64,000 nucleotides of DNA from Planctomycetes bacterium syqfu (lineage in GTDB: Bacteria; Planctomycetota; Phycisphaerae; Phycisphaerales; Phycisphaeraceae): positions 6,076,001 through 6,140,000 of the forward strand of contig CP087563.1 of assembly GCA_020974905.1 (NCBI GenBank), written 5' to 3'. The notes under the pieces are model-generated. The model made no database searches. It saw nothing but the letters and a program-made list of their open reading frames with translations, and was not told the origin of the DNA. The position numbers were made by a program, and so were the translations under genes. Shown one piece after another: positions 8,680 to 17,387 of the stretch. Within the stretch, counting starts at the first letter, position 1. Each line of letters opens with the position of its first letter.

Positions 8680-10680
8680 ATGGCACAACTCACTGAACAA
8701 ACCCAGACGCAAACTCTCCAGCAACGGTTCGATGATGCCAGGCCTGGGCAATGCATCTCGCTTGATCAAGGCGTCTATCACCTGGATCAAACGCTGATCC
8801 TCAAACAGGGGGGGACCGCTGCCGAGCCACTGGTCATTCAGGGCAAACCCGGTGAATGTGTCGTGCTGCGCGGAGATGCACCCCTGCCCGGGCAATGGGA
8901 GTCGGTTGGAGATGACTGCTGGCGGATGGCAATGCCTCGCACATTCGATAAAGCCATCGGTGATCTGTTTGCTGGTGATGATTGCCTGACTGAAGTTGAA
9001 AGTCTTGATCAACTCAAACCGCTTTGCTGGGGTTATCTGCAAGCTCAGCCGTTTGCGTATCCAACGCGTCCGATCAACAAAGCATCTCTGATTCACAGCG
9101 ATGACCAAGGCGTCTTTGATCTGGATGTGATCACATCCAGCGATCCGTCTACCAACCAACGCCACGTCCTGCGGACTTACGTCCATTGCTCCGAATCATG
9201 CGAAGGCTCACTGCATCTGGATAACACGCGCCCGACTCCCGGTACGGGGCAGTGGCCGATGGCGATGATCAATGACTTCTACGGATACCGTCGTGCTGAT
9301 GAGGACTTTACCAAACGCAAGCAACCCATGGCCGTCTACGTCAATGGCAAAAAACAATCGCAATGGAATCAGCATTCTCCATTGCTGAATAACATCCCCT
9401 GGCAAAAGGGTTGGAACGAACTGGTCATCCTCCTTGATACACAGGTCGGACGCTCGCATCGTTTCAAACTCACCGCCTCGACACATCATTGGCATGCAAA
9501 TTCTCAATCTGGTTTAACTGCTCATCCGGATAAGCAGTTGCCAACCACCATGCCCGATGTTGATGACGGCTTGATCATCACAACCTTTGAACATGGACAA
9601 GCAGGTGATGTTGACAGCCAATATGTCTACGTCAAGCTTCCTGATGGGCAGACACCGCAAAGCATGCAACTCACCGCGTCTCAGATCCCATGCCTGCTGA
9701 CACATGGCAATGAGCCTTGTAAACATGTGGTTTTGCGCAATCTCCATTTTGAACGGGCGACGGCCAACCCAAAATTTGCCATGGTCGATCTGCTGGAGCA
9801 AGCCTCCCATTGGACCTTTGAAAACTGTCACTTCAAGCACACCACAGGCGGCTGTATCAACATCGAAAACGGATCGCGACACAACATCCAATCCTGCAGC
9901 TTTGACCACGTGGGGTGCACAGCGATTCAAGCATGGGCTAGGCAGCATCAACGTGTCCATGAATTGACGATTCGTGATTGCAAGTTCACACGCTGTAACC
10001 AACGTGGCTTTGGACTGGGTTGGCATGCGGCCTGTGTCAAGATCTGTCGTGCCTGCGAATGCCTGATTCAAGACTGCACCCTGTCCGACAGTAATGCACA
10101 TGGCATCTGGTTGGATTGGGAATGCCAAACCAATCACATCACGCATAACCGCATTGATCACTGCACCTGCTCAGGCATCTTTCTCGAAGCCTCGCGTTGG
10201 AATAATCGCGTGACGCATAACCACATCAGTCACACGCAAACCGGCCCCTTCGGTGGCAACGGCATCTACATGCATGACACTTCCGATAGCTACATCGCGC
10301 ACAACATCCTCGAACACAATGCAGACTTCGGTCTACGCATGGGACTGGCAACCAATCGTAAACTCGATTACGGCATTCCCATTCGTCGCTGTGGCAATGT
10401 CATCATCCACAATGTCATGCAACACAACGGTCAGGCAGCAATGGATGTCCCGCAGGAAATTCCAGGCAAAGTTGGTAATCACTACGATCACAACGTCTAT
10501 TATCCTGCCCGTTTTGTGTTGGTTGATCCTGAAGACAAAGACAAACTCTTTAACGCGGAGACCGGTAAATCCCCCGAGATCCGACGATATGAAGTTGAGA
10601 GTTTAGCGGAGTTTCAAGCCATGACCGGTCAGGATCAAAACAGTTCGGATCAGTTGCTGTCACAAACGCCATCCATATAG
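8680..10680 (+). CDS. Right-handed parallel beta-helix protein, likely glycan-active
   Basis: A 666-residue protein whose second half (from about residue 350) is a run of parallel beta-helix coils rich in N-x-I/H-N-x-I/x-H-C patterns (GCINIENGSRHNIQSCSF, NAHGIWLDWECQTNHITHN, NGIYMHDTSDSYIAHNIL). The N-terminal segment (PGQCISLDQGVYHLDQTLIL, then VIQGKPGECVVLRGDA and GQWESVGDDCWRMAMP) resembles beta-helix glycosidases and lyases such as the GH141/GH120 group. A beta-sandwich-like insertion lies in between. No signal peptide is seen, like its partner fucosidase ten bases upstream, so both may break down fucose-containing oligosaccharides inside the cell. The family and catalytic residues are uncertain. 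It could instead be a non-catalytic binding protein. Confidence 0.7.
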   Translation: MAQLTEQTQTQTLQQRFDDARPGQCISLDQGVYHLDQTLILKQGGTAAEPLVIQGKPGECVVLRGDAPLPGQWESVGDDCWRMAMPRTFDKAIGDLFAGDDCLTEVESLDQLKPLCWGYLQAQPFAYPTRPINKASLIHSDDQGVFDLDVITSSDPSTNQRHVLRTYVHCSESCEGSLHLDNTRPTPGTGQWPMAMINDFYGYRRADEDFTKRKQPMAVYVNGKKQSQWNQHSPLLNNIPWQKGWNELVILLDTQVGRSHRFKLTASTHHWHANSQSGLTAHPDKQLPTTMPDVDDGLIITTFEHGQAGDVDSQYVYVKLPDGQTPQSMQLTASQIPCLLTHGNEPCKHVVLRNLHFERATANPKFAMVDLLEQASHWTFENCHFKHTTGGCINIENGSRHNIQSCSFDHVGCTAIQAWARQHQRVHELTIRDCKFTRCNQRGFGLGWHAACVKICRACECLIQDCTLSDSNAHGIWLDWECQTNHITHNRIDHCTCSGIFLEASRWNNRVTHNHISHTQTGPFGGNGIYMHDTSDSYIAHNILEHNADFGLRMGLATNRKLDYGIPIRRCGNVIIHNVMQHNGQAAMDVPQEIPGKVGNHYDHNVYYPARFVLVDPEDKDKLFNAETGKSPEIRRYEVESLAEFQAMTGQDQNSSDQLLSQTPSI

Positions 10681-10771
10681 CCCGGTCATCTTATCCGGGA
10701 TGCCCTGGTCGAATGGCGCGTTGATCGCAAGCCGTTTTGATTGAAGCCAACAGGTCACAAGACAGATGCAA

Positions 10772-11971
10772 TCATTCCTGAGCTAACGAAGCTTTGAAGA
10801 TCGCTTCAAACTTCTGCGCGGTGATCTCATCGACCGCATGCACAAAGTGGCCATCCGATTGGAAGTTGGCAAGGTCTGCAGTCGGCGCATACTCATGTGT
10901 GCTCACAAAGGGGATGTTGTTTTGTTTGAGCGTGTCACCTAATTCCTGATACAGGTGATCCGCAAAGCCACGATCATTGATGACATAGACAATCGGCAGA
11001 CGCCCATCTTCGCGGACTTTCTTTGCCCAATCCACCACGAGATAACGCGCGGTGTCGATAATCCCCGTTTGAGGATTAAAGCCATCAACGGTGTGATATT
11101 TCGCTTGCATGGCCTGCATATGTCGCTGCCCCCATGCACGTCGGAGCATGCGACCGATCGCGGATTGGTCGGTAATACAGGCATTAAACGTCGTCGGATC
11201 AAAAAAGGCATCATGCTCACTGACATGGCTGATGAGCTTTTCCCACTTGGCGGGATCATTGAGCGTATCGCGGAATTGCTGCATGGAATGGATTGTCGGA
11301 TCAATGACGTTGAGCTTGCCATCGACGACTGAGTAACGTGGGAACATGAACGTATAAGGCCGTTCAAAACTCCAGGTCATGCCTGCGATGGTGTCCAGAT
11401 AGGGCAGTGAACTGGCGAGAATTCCCAGCACGCAGACCTTGGCGTCATGCTTGTCGCGATCTTCCAGATACATCGCATAGGAGTGATTCAGCGGCGCGCC
11501 GGGACCGAGGATCATGCGCATGGTCAGTGAATCATTCTGCTTGGACCAGGTGTTACAGGCATGTTGCGTGAAGCTTTGGCCGTAGACAGCGATGAGTGTG
11601 CCATCGGGATTGGCAGCAGTGGTTGGGCGCGTTTTGCCATCATCCATCCAACCTGCCAGACTCACCGATGCGGTGTTGGCATTGGTATCACCGACCATGT
11701 ATCGGATTTTACCTTCGGTGGAGCGACCGTATTCAAAGTACTGCTGCAAACGCGACGGTTTGGCGTCGGGTGCTTTGGGATAGGGGAAGAGTACGTTGAT
11801 GCCGATGTCCATCACCAGTAACCAGATCAACACCCACAGCATCAGCCATGCCGCACGGATGGGTGCAGACTTGCTTGCTTTCACGCCACCCTTGGCCGCT
11901 TCCACGGGGGAAACTTCCGGGGCTTTGGGGGTGAGGTTAGAATTGGAAGTAGATGAATTGGACGGGGGCAT
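10772..11971 (-). CDS. AlgJ/AlgX-like polysaccharide O-acetylation protein
   Basis: A membrane-anchored SGNH-hydrolase-like protein of 399 residues. A Pro/Ser-rich cytoplasmic N-tail is followed by one transmembrane segment (AAWLMLWVLIWLLVMDIGI), then an extracytoplasmic domain with YGQSFTQHA where SGNH proteins have GDS. A C-terminal block (VYVINDRGFADHLYQEL, then DGHFVHAVDE) supplies a candidate Asp/His pair. Its gene overlaps the end of the MBOAT gene by 35 bases, and ATG 11971 follows GGGA at a normal distance. In alginate and cellulose acetylation, an MBOAT channel passes acetyl groups across the membrane to an AlgJ/AlgX-like transferase, so this is its probable role. The polysaccharide modified is unknown. 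Confidence 0.72.
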   Translation of the reverse strand: MPPSNSSTSNSNLTPKAPEVSPVEAAKGGVKASKSAPIRAAWLMLWVLIWLLVMDIGINVLFPYPKAPDAKPSRLQQYFEYGRSTEGKIRYMVGDTNANTASVSLAGWMDDGKTRPTTAANPDGTLIAVYGQSFTQHACNTWSKQNDSLTMRMILGPGAPLNHSYAMYLEDRDKHDAKVCVLGILASSLPYLDTIAGMTWSFERPYTFMFPRYSVVDGKLNVIDPTIHSMQQFRDTLNDPAKWEKLISHVSEHDAFFDPTTFNACITDQSAIGRMLRRAWGQRHMQAMQAKYHTVDGFNPQTGIIDTARYLVVDWAKKVREDGRLPIVYVINDRGFADHLYQELGDTLKQNNIPFVSTHEYAPTADLANFQSDGHFVHAVDEITAQKFEAIFKASLAQE

Positions 11972-13568
11972 TGCTGGTTCCCATGAAGATGATAAAGATC
12001 ATCAGAGCATACAGCCCCGCACGGATCGGCACGGGGAAACGTTTGTAAAAACAGGTGTCCTTGAGGTTGTATTCGGTCAGTTCATAAACGATCAACACCA
12101 GCACGCCAAGCATGCCAGCGAGGGTGGGTTTGCGCATGGTCAGGTGCATGCTGCTCGCTCCGAAGTCGGTGAGCAGTTGGCCGGTGAAGCCGACGATCTG
12201 TTCAAAACTCACAGCCCGGAAGAGTAGCCAGCCGTAACAGGTGACGCCGAAGAAAAAGATCATGTTGAGCATGCCCAGGATGCGCTGCTTGATGGTGATG
12301 CCGATTTCTTCCTGACCCGCACGTCGCACGCCGATTCCCAGCAGGCGGTAGATGCAGAGAATCGCGCCTTGGTACGCACCCCAGAGGACGAAGTTCCACG
12401 CAGCACCATGCCAGAGTCCGCCCAGGAGCATGGTAAGTGACAGATTGCGATAGACCATGAACTTGTTGCCACGGTTACCGCCCAGCGGGATGTACAGGTA
12501 ATCGCGCAGCCAGCTTGAAAGACTGATATGCCAACGCGTCCAGAATTCGCTAGGTGTCCGTGAGACGTAAGGCAATTTGAAGTTGGTCATCAGCTCAATG
12601 CCCATGATCTTGGAACAGCCACGCGCGATATCCGAATAACCTGAGAAGTCGCAGTAAATCTGGATCGCAAAGAGCACCGTCGCCACAATGATGTCCAATT
12701 GCGTCACATCACCTTGCGTGAGATACACACTGTTGACCGCGATGGCAACACTGTCAGCCACACCGATCTTCTTGAACAGGCCCATGAGAATCAGGAAACA
12801 GCCTCGCGAGGATTGTTCCCAATCGATCCTGCGTTCATGCAGAATGCTTGGCAACAGATGCGTCGCGCGTTCAATCGGGCCAGCAACCAACTGCGGGAAG
12901 AACGAGACAAACAACGCAAAGTCCAGAAAGCGATGCGTCGGTTTGAGATGGCCACGATAAATGTCAATCGTGTAGCTCATCGTCTGAAACGTGTAAAACG
13001 AAATCCCCACCGGCAGGACAATGTCCAATCTAAAGTCCGTGGCATGCATGCCCATCGACGTGATGACGCTCTCGGCTGAGTCGATGAAGAAGTTGCAGTA
13101 CTTAAAGAACCCCAGCAGTCCGAGGTTTGCAGCCATGCTGATAAACAGGAATACACCACGTCGGCGGTGTTCTGGTAGTTTGGACAGCAGGGGGTAAAGT
13201 GCGTTACCCGCGATTACCAGCAGCAGCACATAGCCGCAGTATTGCCAACCGACGAAGTTCTGGAATTTGGATGCCCAGTCCGGCGCTTGCCAATTGATTC
13301 CCAGAAACGCGATGGCAGAGAGCAGTGTCCACGCTGAGGCTTTGGCGCGATCGAGCCTGGTGAGTTTGCCTTCATCGATCATGATCCCCGACGAGAAGTC
13401 GATGGCGGTTGAGAGCACAATCAAAAACAGGAACCGTTCATCCCACCATCCGTAGAACAGATAGCTGGCAGCAAGTAGCATCATGTTCTGCATGCGCAGG
13501 TTAAGCAGTCGGTACAAAAGATAGACCGTTGGCAGGAAAATCAGAAATTCAATCGAATTAAAGGCCAA
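11937..13568 (-). CDS. MBOAT-family O-acyltransferase (AlgI-like)
   Basis: A polytopic membrane acyltransferase of 543 residues that would move acetyl groups to the periplasmic side for polysaccharide O-acetylation. The N-terminal FNSIEFLIFLPTVYLLY and LLAASYLFYGWWD patterns, SFYTFQTMSYTIDIYRG, PSEFWTRWHISLSSWLRDY and LGGLWHGAAWNFVLWGAYQG are all hallmarks of the AlgI/DltB branch. The last of these holds the catalytic His. The start is TTG at 13568, preceded by AAGGA six bases upstream. It is the first gene of a two-gene operon with the AlgJ-like gene, whose start lies inside its 3' end, implying translational coupling. The family assignment is firm; the substrate is not known. Confidence 0.92.
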   Translation of the reverse strand: MAFNSIEFLIFLPTVYLLYRLLNLRMQNMMLLAASYLFYGWWDERFLFLIVLSTAIDFSSGIMIDEGKLTRLDRAKASAWTLLSAIAFLGINWQAPDWASKFQNFVGWQYCGYVLLLVIAGNALYPLLSKLPEHRRRGVFLFISMAANLGLLGFFKYCNFFIDSAESVITSMGMHATDFRLDIVLPVGISFYTFQTMSYTIDIYRGHLKPTHRFLDFALFVSFFPQLVAGPIERATHLLPSILHERRIDWEQSSRGCFLILMGLFKKIGVADSVAIAVNSVYLTQGDVTQLDIIVATVLFAIQIYCDFSGYSDIARGCSKIMGIELMTNFKLPYVSRTPSEFWTRWHISLSSWLRDYLYIPLGGNRGNKFMVYRNLSLTMLLGGLWHGAAWNFVLWGAYQGAILCIYRLLGIGVRRAGQEEIGITIKQRILGMLNMIFFFGVTCYGWLLFRAVSFEQIVGFTGQLLTDFGASSMHLTMRKPTLAGMLGVLVLIVYELTEYNLKDTCFYKRFPVPIRAGLYALMIFIIFMGTSNAPVQFIYFQF

Positions 13569-13689
13569 TTCCTGTCCTTGTTGCGCGATGGATAGACGTA
13601 CTGTTATGAGTACTATCGGACAGAAAAGCCAGCGTCTTTTGGGTCCGCCGGAAAGTTATACGTGTGCAGTGTCAGCAGTGGACGATGTA

Positions 13690-14040
13690 TCAGATGCCAC
13701 GTTCAAACTGCTTCTTCGCCCAACTCCATGCGGCGACCGTGGTGGGGAATCCGACGGTGTTCATCGCCTGGACAATGGCCTGTTCGACTTCGGCTTCGGT
13801 GGCACCAGCCTGCATGGCTTTTCGGACGTTGGCTTTTAACGCGGACTCAAGACCAGCACCGACACATATGCCGACTTTGATGAGCATGCAGGTTTTCTTA
13901 TCCAACGGGCCTGCCGCTTCGGCAGCAGCGGCGACGGACTCATGCGCATCACCCAACTCCGGGAATCGCGTGATAAACTGCTTGAACGTTCCAGGGAGTT
14001 TGGGATTGTTCTTGAGGTTATCGGCAGGGTTTTCAGACAT
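13690..14040 (-). CDS. Carboxymuconolactone decarboxylase-family (AhpD-like fold) protein
   Basis: A small all-helical protein of 116 residues from the CMD/AhpD superfamily, which usually forms trimers or hexamers. The core pattern is present (LDKKTCMLIKVGICVGAGLE, then ALKANVRKAMQAGATEAEVEQAI). The AhpD-type CxxC plus His redox centre is not complete: the second half of the motif has GLESALKAN, with Asn where many members have His. Peroxidase activity is therefore doubtful. The start was set at ATG 14040 because GGAG lies nine bases upstream; an in-frame codon at 14055 would overlap that site. It lies 120 bases upstream of the MBOAT gene in the same direction but need not share its job. Confidence 0.8.
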   Translation of the reverse strand: MSENPADNLKNNPKLPGTFKQFITRFPELGDAHESVAAAAEAAGPLDKKTCMLIKVGICVGAGLESALKANVRKAMQAGATEAEVEQAIVQAMNTVGFPTTVAAWSWAKKQFERGI

Positions 14041-14219
14041 GCGGGTGATCTCCAACTGTTACAGGTCATACAGAAGCTACCGTATCACAAAGAAGCATCA
14101 TAACACAGAGGATTGTCACTGGGCATGCGTCAATTTATGCCGAATGATATGAAGTACCTTTGGTCCGCGATCCAAGTGATCCATTCGGATTGCTGTGATT
14201 TTTAGATTTCGAGTTGATT

Positions 14220-15722
14220 ATGACTTCCCGTCCGTCCACGACTCTTCGCAAACTTGAGCCAGATGAGATCCCGCTGGGACAGCAGTTGCCATTCGACTTG
14301 TTTGATGAGTATGGCAGTCTGTTTAAACGTGCTGGCTTAACCTTGCGTAAACTCGATATCACCCGTTCCAAGGCACGATTGCGTTCAGGACTTTTCATTC
14401 GGATTAACGAGGAAGAGGAAGCCCAACGCAAGGCCATCGCCCAGGCATCCGCCCGACGCGTCAAGGCATTACAGGAGGGTGATCGACTTTCCCATGATGT
14501 CCTGGACATGCGTGGTCGACTCATTCAGGCTGCCGGCACACCGGTGACCCCGCAACTGATGCGATTCCTGAATCGAAGTGAGTTTCGGGCTGTTTGCGTG
14601 GAACAGGAAGTCGTCAAGCCGGAGGTCAACAAGGCGTCGCGCATCGCCCATGTGGGTGAGCCGGAGGATTTTTCCCCGTTTGCTGCTGCACAACTTGAAC
14701 AGGAAGTCCGCGGTCTGCTGCAGACGACCATCAAGACCCAAGCCGGTGCGGAGCCTGAAGAAAACCGTCTGGAACTCAAACAACTTCGAGAGGAAATGGC
14801 ATCTGCCCAGTCCAAGGTCAAGAGCAATGTTGCGCTGTTTGCTGAGTTAGCCAGCCAATCGCTCTCAGGCAAGGTGCCCAATCTGGTTGCAACGGAGTCA
14901 ATGGTTCATGACATGACGCGCGTGGTCGACAAGGACCCCAATCTCGCGCTACTGCTGATGGATCTGCACAACACCCATCAAGGCGACTACCTGTTTAACC
15001 ATGGCATGAACACCTCGCTGGTTGCCATGCGCGTGGCAGGGCGGTTGGGTTGGGATAAGCCTTCCATTCAAGCCCTGGGGGTTGCAGCACTTTGCCAGGA
15101 CCTGGGCATGCTTCAGATTCCCGATGAAATCCGCATGGCAAGACGGCCGCTGAAACCCGAAGAAATGCAATTCGTCCGGCAGCATCCGTACTTCACCGTC
15201 AACCAACTTCAACGCAGCGAACAACTCAATCCACTGACCATGCTCCTTACCTTTCAGTCACATGAACTGGCTGACGGCAGCGGTTATCCACTTCAACGAC
15301 ACACCGGCACGATTCATCCCTTGGCGCAGGTGCTTCATGCTGCGGACATGTTTTGTGCCATGACTTGCCCACGCCCGTTCCGTAAAGCGCATTCGCCGTA
15401 TCATGCTGTGGTCACGCTGCTGAATCACGCACGCGATGGCAAGCTCGATCGCATGGTCGCCCGCGCATTTGTCGACAGCGTCAGTCTCTTCCCCGTCGGC
15501 AGCTATGTCCGATTGAGTAACGGTAGCTCCGCTCGCATCATCCAATCCAACGGCCCAGCACACACGCGCCCATGCGTGCTCCCGCTTAACAGTGATGGGA
15601 CCGAAACCGATGTCACCTTGAACCTGCTCGAAGCGGACGATATCAAGATCACCGCTGCGATCACACCGCAGGCTGCCACCGGTCAACTCATCATGGAGCC
15701 CGAATTCAAACGGGCAGGTTAA
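14220..15722 (+). CDS. HD-GYP-type protein with degenerate metal site
   Basis: A 500-residue protein whose C-terminal half is an HD-GYP domain, the family of cyclic-di-GMP phosphodiesterases. The first His is kept (NHGMNTSLVAMRVA, His261), but the HD motif reads CQDLGMLQIPDEI, with Gln293 in place of His. The HHExxDGxGYP motif reads SHELADGSGYP, so its first His is Ser347. The final Asp is kept in HAADMFCAMTCPRPFRKA. Loss of two metal ligands suggests a cyclic-di-GMP sensor or an enzyme with altered activity. The N-terminal 200 residues are unassigned, with a helical, coiled-coil-like stretch around 165-205. Start ATG 14220 was preferred over TTG 14214. It may respond to second messenger near the polysaccharide acetylation genes; that link is an inference. 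Confidence 0.82.
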   Translation: MTSRPSTTLRKLEPDEIPLGQQLPFDLFDEYGSLFKRAGLTLRKLDITRSKARLRSGLFIRINEEEEAQRKAIAQASARRVKALQEGDRLSHDVLDMRGRLIQAAGTPVTPQLMRFLNRSEFRAVCVEQEVVKPEVNKASRIAHVGEPEDFSPFAAAQLEQEVRGLLQTTIKTQAGAEPEENRLELKQLREEMASAQSKVKSNVALFAELASQSLSGKVPNLVATESMVHDMTRVVDKDPNLALLLMDLHNTHQGDYLFNHGMNTSLVAMRVAGRLGWDKPSIQALGVAALCQDLGMLQIPDEIRMARRPLKPEEMQFVRQHPYFTVNQLQRSEQLNPLTMLLTFQSHELADGSGYPLQRHTGTIHPLAQVLHAADMFCAMTCPRPFRKAHSPYHAVVTLLNHARDGKLDRMVARAFVDSVSLFPVGSYVRLSNGSSARIIQSNGPAHTRPCVLPLNSDGTETDVTLNLLEADDIKITAAITPQAATGQLIMEPEFKRAG

Positions 15723-15882
15723 GCATCGCGTTTATCTCACATATCAATCTCACTCTCCTGTTTGCCATGAGCATTTGCCCCGGACGATGGTTTTTGGGAT
15801 AATTGCTGGGCTACATGGGACAGAGCGTTTGTCTGTTCTCATAAACCACGACGAATACAAGATTTTGCAAAAAGGACATGCT

Positions 15883-16443
15883 GTGAAGACACAGGAAATC
15901 CGTAGAGGTATGGCCGTTGAGATGGAAGGCTCCCCCTGGCTGGTGGTGACCACCGAGCAGGTCAAGCCCGGTAAAGGTCCGGCCTACATTCAGGTCAAAC
16001 TCAAGAACCTGATGACCGGTTCGCACATGGAAAAGCGTCTGCGTACCAACGAAACTATCGAACAGGTCAACCTTGACCGTCGTGATATGGAATATCTCTA
16101 CTCCGACGGCAGCGGTGGTATCTTCATGGACATGGAAAACTACGATCAAATCACCGTGCCCCAGGAAATCCTTGGTAACACGCTTGACTACATCAAGCCC
16201 AACGGCCAAATCATCGCACATGTCCTCAAGGGCTCTGTGATCAATATCGAACTTCCCCCCGTGGTCGATCTGGAAGTTACCGATACACCCCCGGGCATCA
16301 AGGATGCAACCAAGACCAACCAACTCAAGGAAGCCACCCTTGAGACCGGCTTTAAAACTCGTGTTCCTCCGTTCATCAAGATCGGCGAGATCGTCCGCAT
16401 CAACACGGACACCGGCGAATACCAATGCCGTGCGGGTGAATGA
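15883..16443 (+). CDS. efp: Elongation factor P
   Basis: Relieves ribosome stalling at polyproline stretches by binding between the P and E sites. All three beta-barrel domains are present over 186 residues, the usual length, with the classic C-terminal signature region (LETGFKTRVPPFIKIGEIVR and a final DTGEYQCR). The modified loop reads VKPGKGPAY with Lys31 at the tip, so the lysine-modified rather than the arginine-rhamnosylated type is expected. The start is GTG 15883 with AAGGA six bases upstream; the frame is open further upstream but those residues are not part of the family. It is followed by a strong terminator and faces a pilin-like gene, so it is probably a single-gene unit. Confidence 0.97.
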   Translation: MKTQEIRRGMAVEMEGSPWLVVTTEQVKPGKGPAYIQVKLKNLMTGSHMEKRLRTNETIEQVNLDRRDMEYLYSDGSGGIFMDMENYDQITVPQEILGNTLDYIKPNGQIIAHVLKGSVINIELPPVVDLEVTDTPPGIKDATKTNQLKEATLETGFKTRVPPFIKIGEIVRINTDTGEYQCRAGE

Positions 16444-16470
16444 TCACCAAACGAATCGTTAAGCAACTTA

Positions 16471-16513
16471 AACAGGTGTCGCGACCCCAACCTTGCGACA
16501 CCTGTTTTTTTTA
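16471..16513 (+). terminator. Rho-independent terminator after efp
   Basis: A perfect 12-bp stem (AACAGGTGTCGC pairing with GCGACACCTGTT) with a 12-base loop, followed by a run of T. It begins 28 bases after the efp stop codon. It sits between efp and the oppositely oriented pilin gene and may also limit transcription from the other side. Confidence 0.93.
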
Positions 16514-16542
16514 TGTCTTGAATGGGGGGATTGGACGGTTGT

Positions 16543-17367
16543 TTATCTGACCGTGTTACGGTTCTGCCGCCAGTTGGTTGGGACGTGGTTGTAGGTTGCG
16601 ACATGACCATCAAAAAATGCAGCGTTAAATGTACCCGACGAATACAGATCACTTTCGACGAGTGATGCAAAAGATGCCGCGCCGGGTAGCGGTTTGGATC
16701 GACTATGAATTGGGACCGGTGATGCCAGGTAGTAGTTGGACGTCTTGTTAAAGTCCATGTAGTTGGTGTATGGGTTGGCTGAAGACGGATTGTTCCATGT
16801 ATCAACAAATGCAGGGGATGAAGCCGGTGAGAGAATTTCAGATAGTCGGTTGGTCAACCAGTATATTTCCATGCCGTAGTCCGTGGCGACGATGCCACCA
16901 GCGCCATCAGCATCAGCAAGTTGCGCCCCCGTGATGAGGTCCGGTTGTGTTGGCGTATCGAGGGTGGCGTTCATCGCATACGTACAGTAGTTTGCAATAT
17001 CCGGATGCTTGATCTGGACTGTTGGGCAGATGAGCATTTTGCTGAGTTTGGTATTTGGATCACCCCGTTTCATGCTCTGATCCAATTGTCCGGTGATGCT
17101 CCATGCAAACCAGTATTGCATCACAGCGGTGACGTTCTGATTATTGGCTGGTGGCCAGAACGGTTTGGCGTAGGACAGTCGATCCTTCATGGCCATGGAG
17201 AACATCATTTCCGCATTGATCATCGCACGTTGATTGCTCTGACATTGCAATGTTCTGGCGGACGCACGCGCTTTGGATAGAGCAGGAAGCAGAATCGCAA
17301 TGAGGATGGCAATGATCGAAATGACCACGAGTAACTCAATGAGTGTAAAGCCATGTTTGCGTGTCAT
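16543..17367 (-). CDS. Pilin-like protein with N-terminal methylation site
   Basis: Second pilin-like protein of the window (274 residues). The leader MTRKHG is followed by the cleavage/methylation signal [20 protein letters not shown], which is also the membrane anchor. The C-terminal domain ends with [17 protein letters not shown], the Phe-x-DGH-V end of the family; the matching His lies further upstream than in the strict H-X9-DG form. AAGGA five bases before ATG 17367 supports the start. It is 20 bases downstream of the large LamG/beta-helix gene on the same strand, so the two are likely co-transcribed. The same pairing of a pilin-like gene with a glycan-active enzyme is seen at 1133-4499. 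Confidence 0.88.
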   Translation of the reverse strand: MTRKHGFTLIELLVVISIIAILIAILLPALSKARASARTLQCQSNQRAMINAEMMFSMAMKDRLSYAKPFWPPANNQNVTAVMQYWFAWSITGQLDQSMKRGDPNTKLSKMLICPTVQIKHPDIANYCTYAMNATLDTPTQPDLITGAQLADADGAGGIVATDYGMEIYWLTNRLSEILSPASSPAFVDTWNNPSSANPYTNYMDFNKTSNYYLASPVPIHSRSKPLPGAASFASLVESDLYSSGTFNAAFFDGHVATYNHVPTNWRQNRNTVR

Positions 17368-17387
17368 GGGATTCCTTTCGCTCTGGA

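Noticed and set aside
9514-10161. 215-codon minus-strand frame opposite the beta-helix gene
   Set aside because: It mirrors the regular beta-helix codons and has no independent support.
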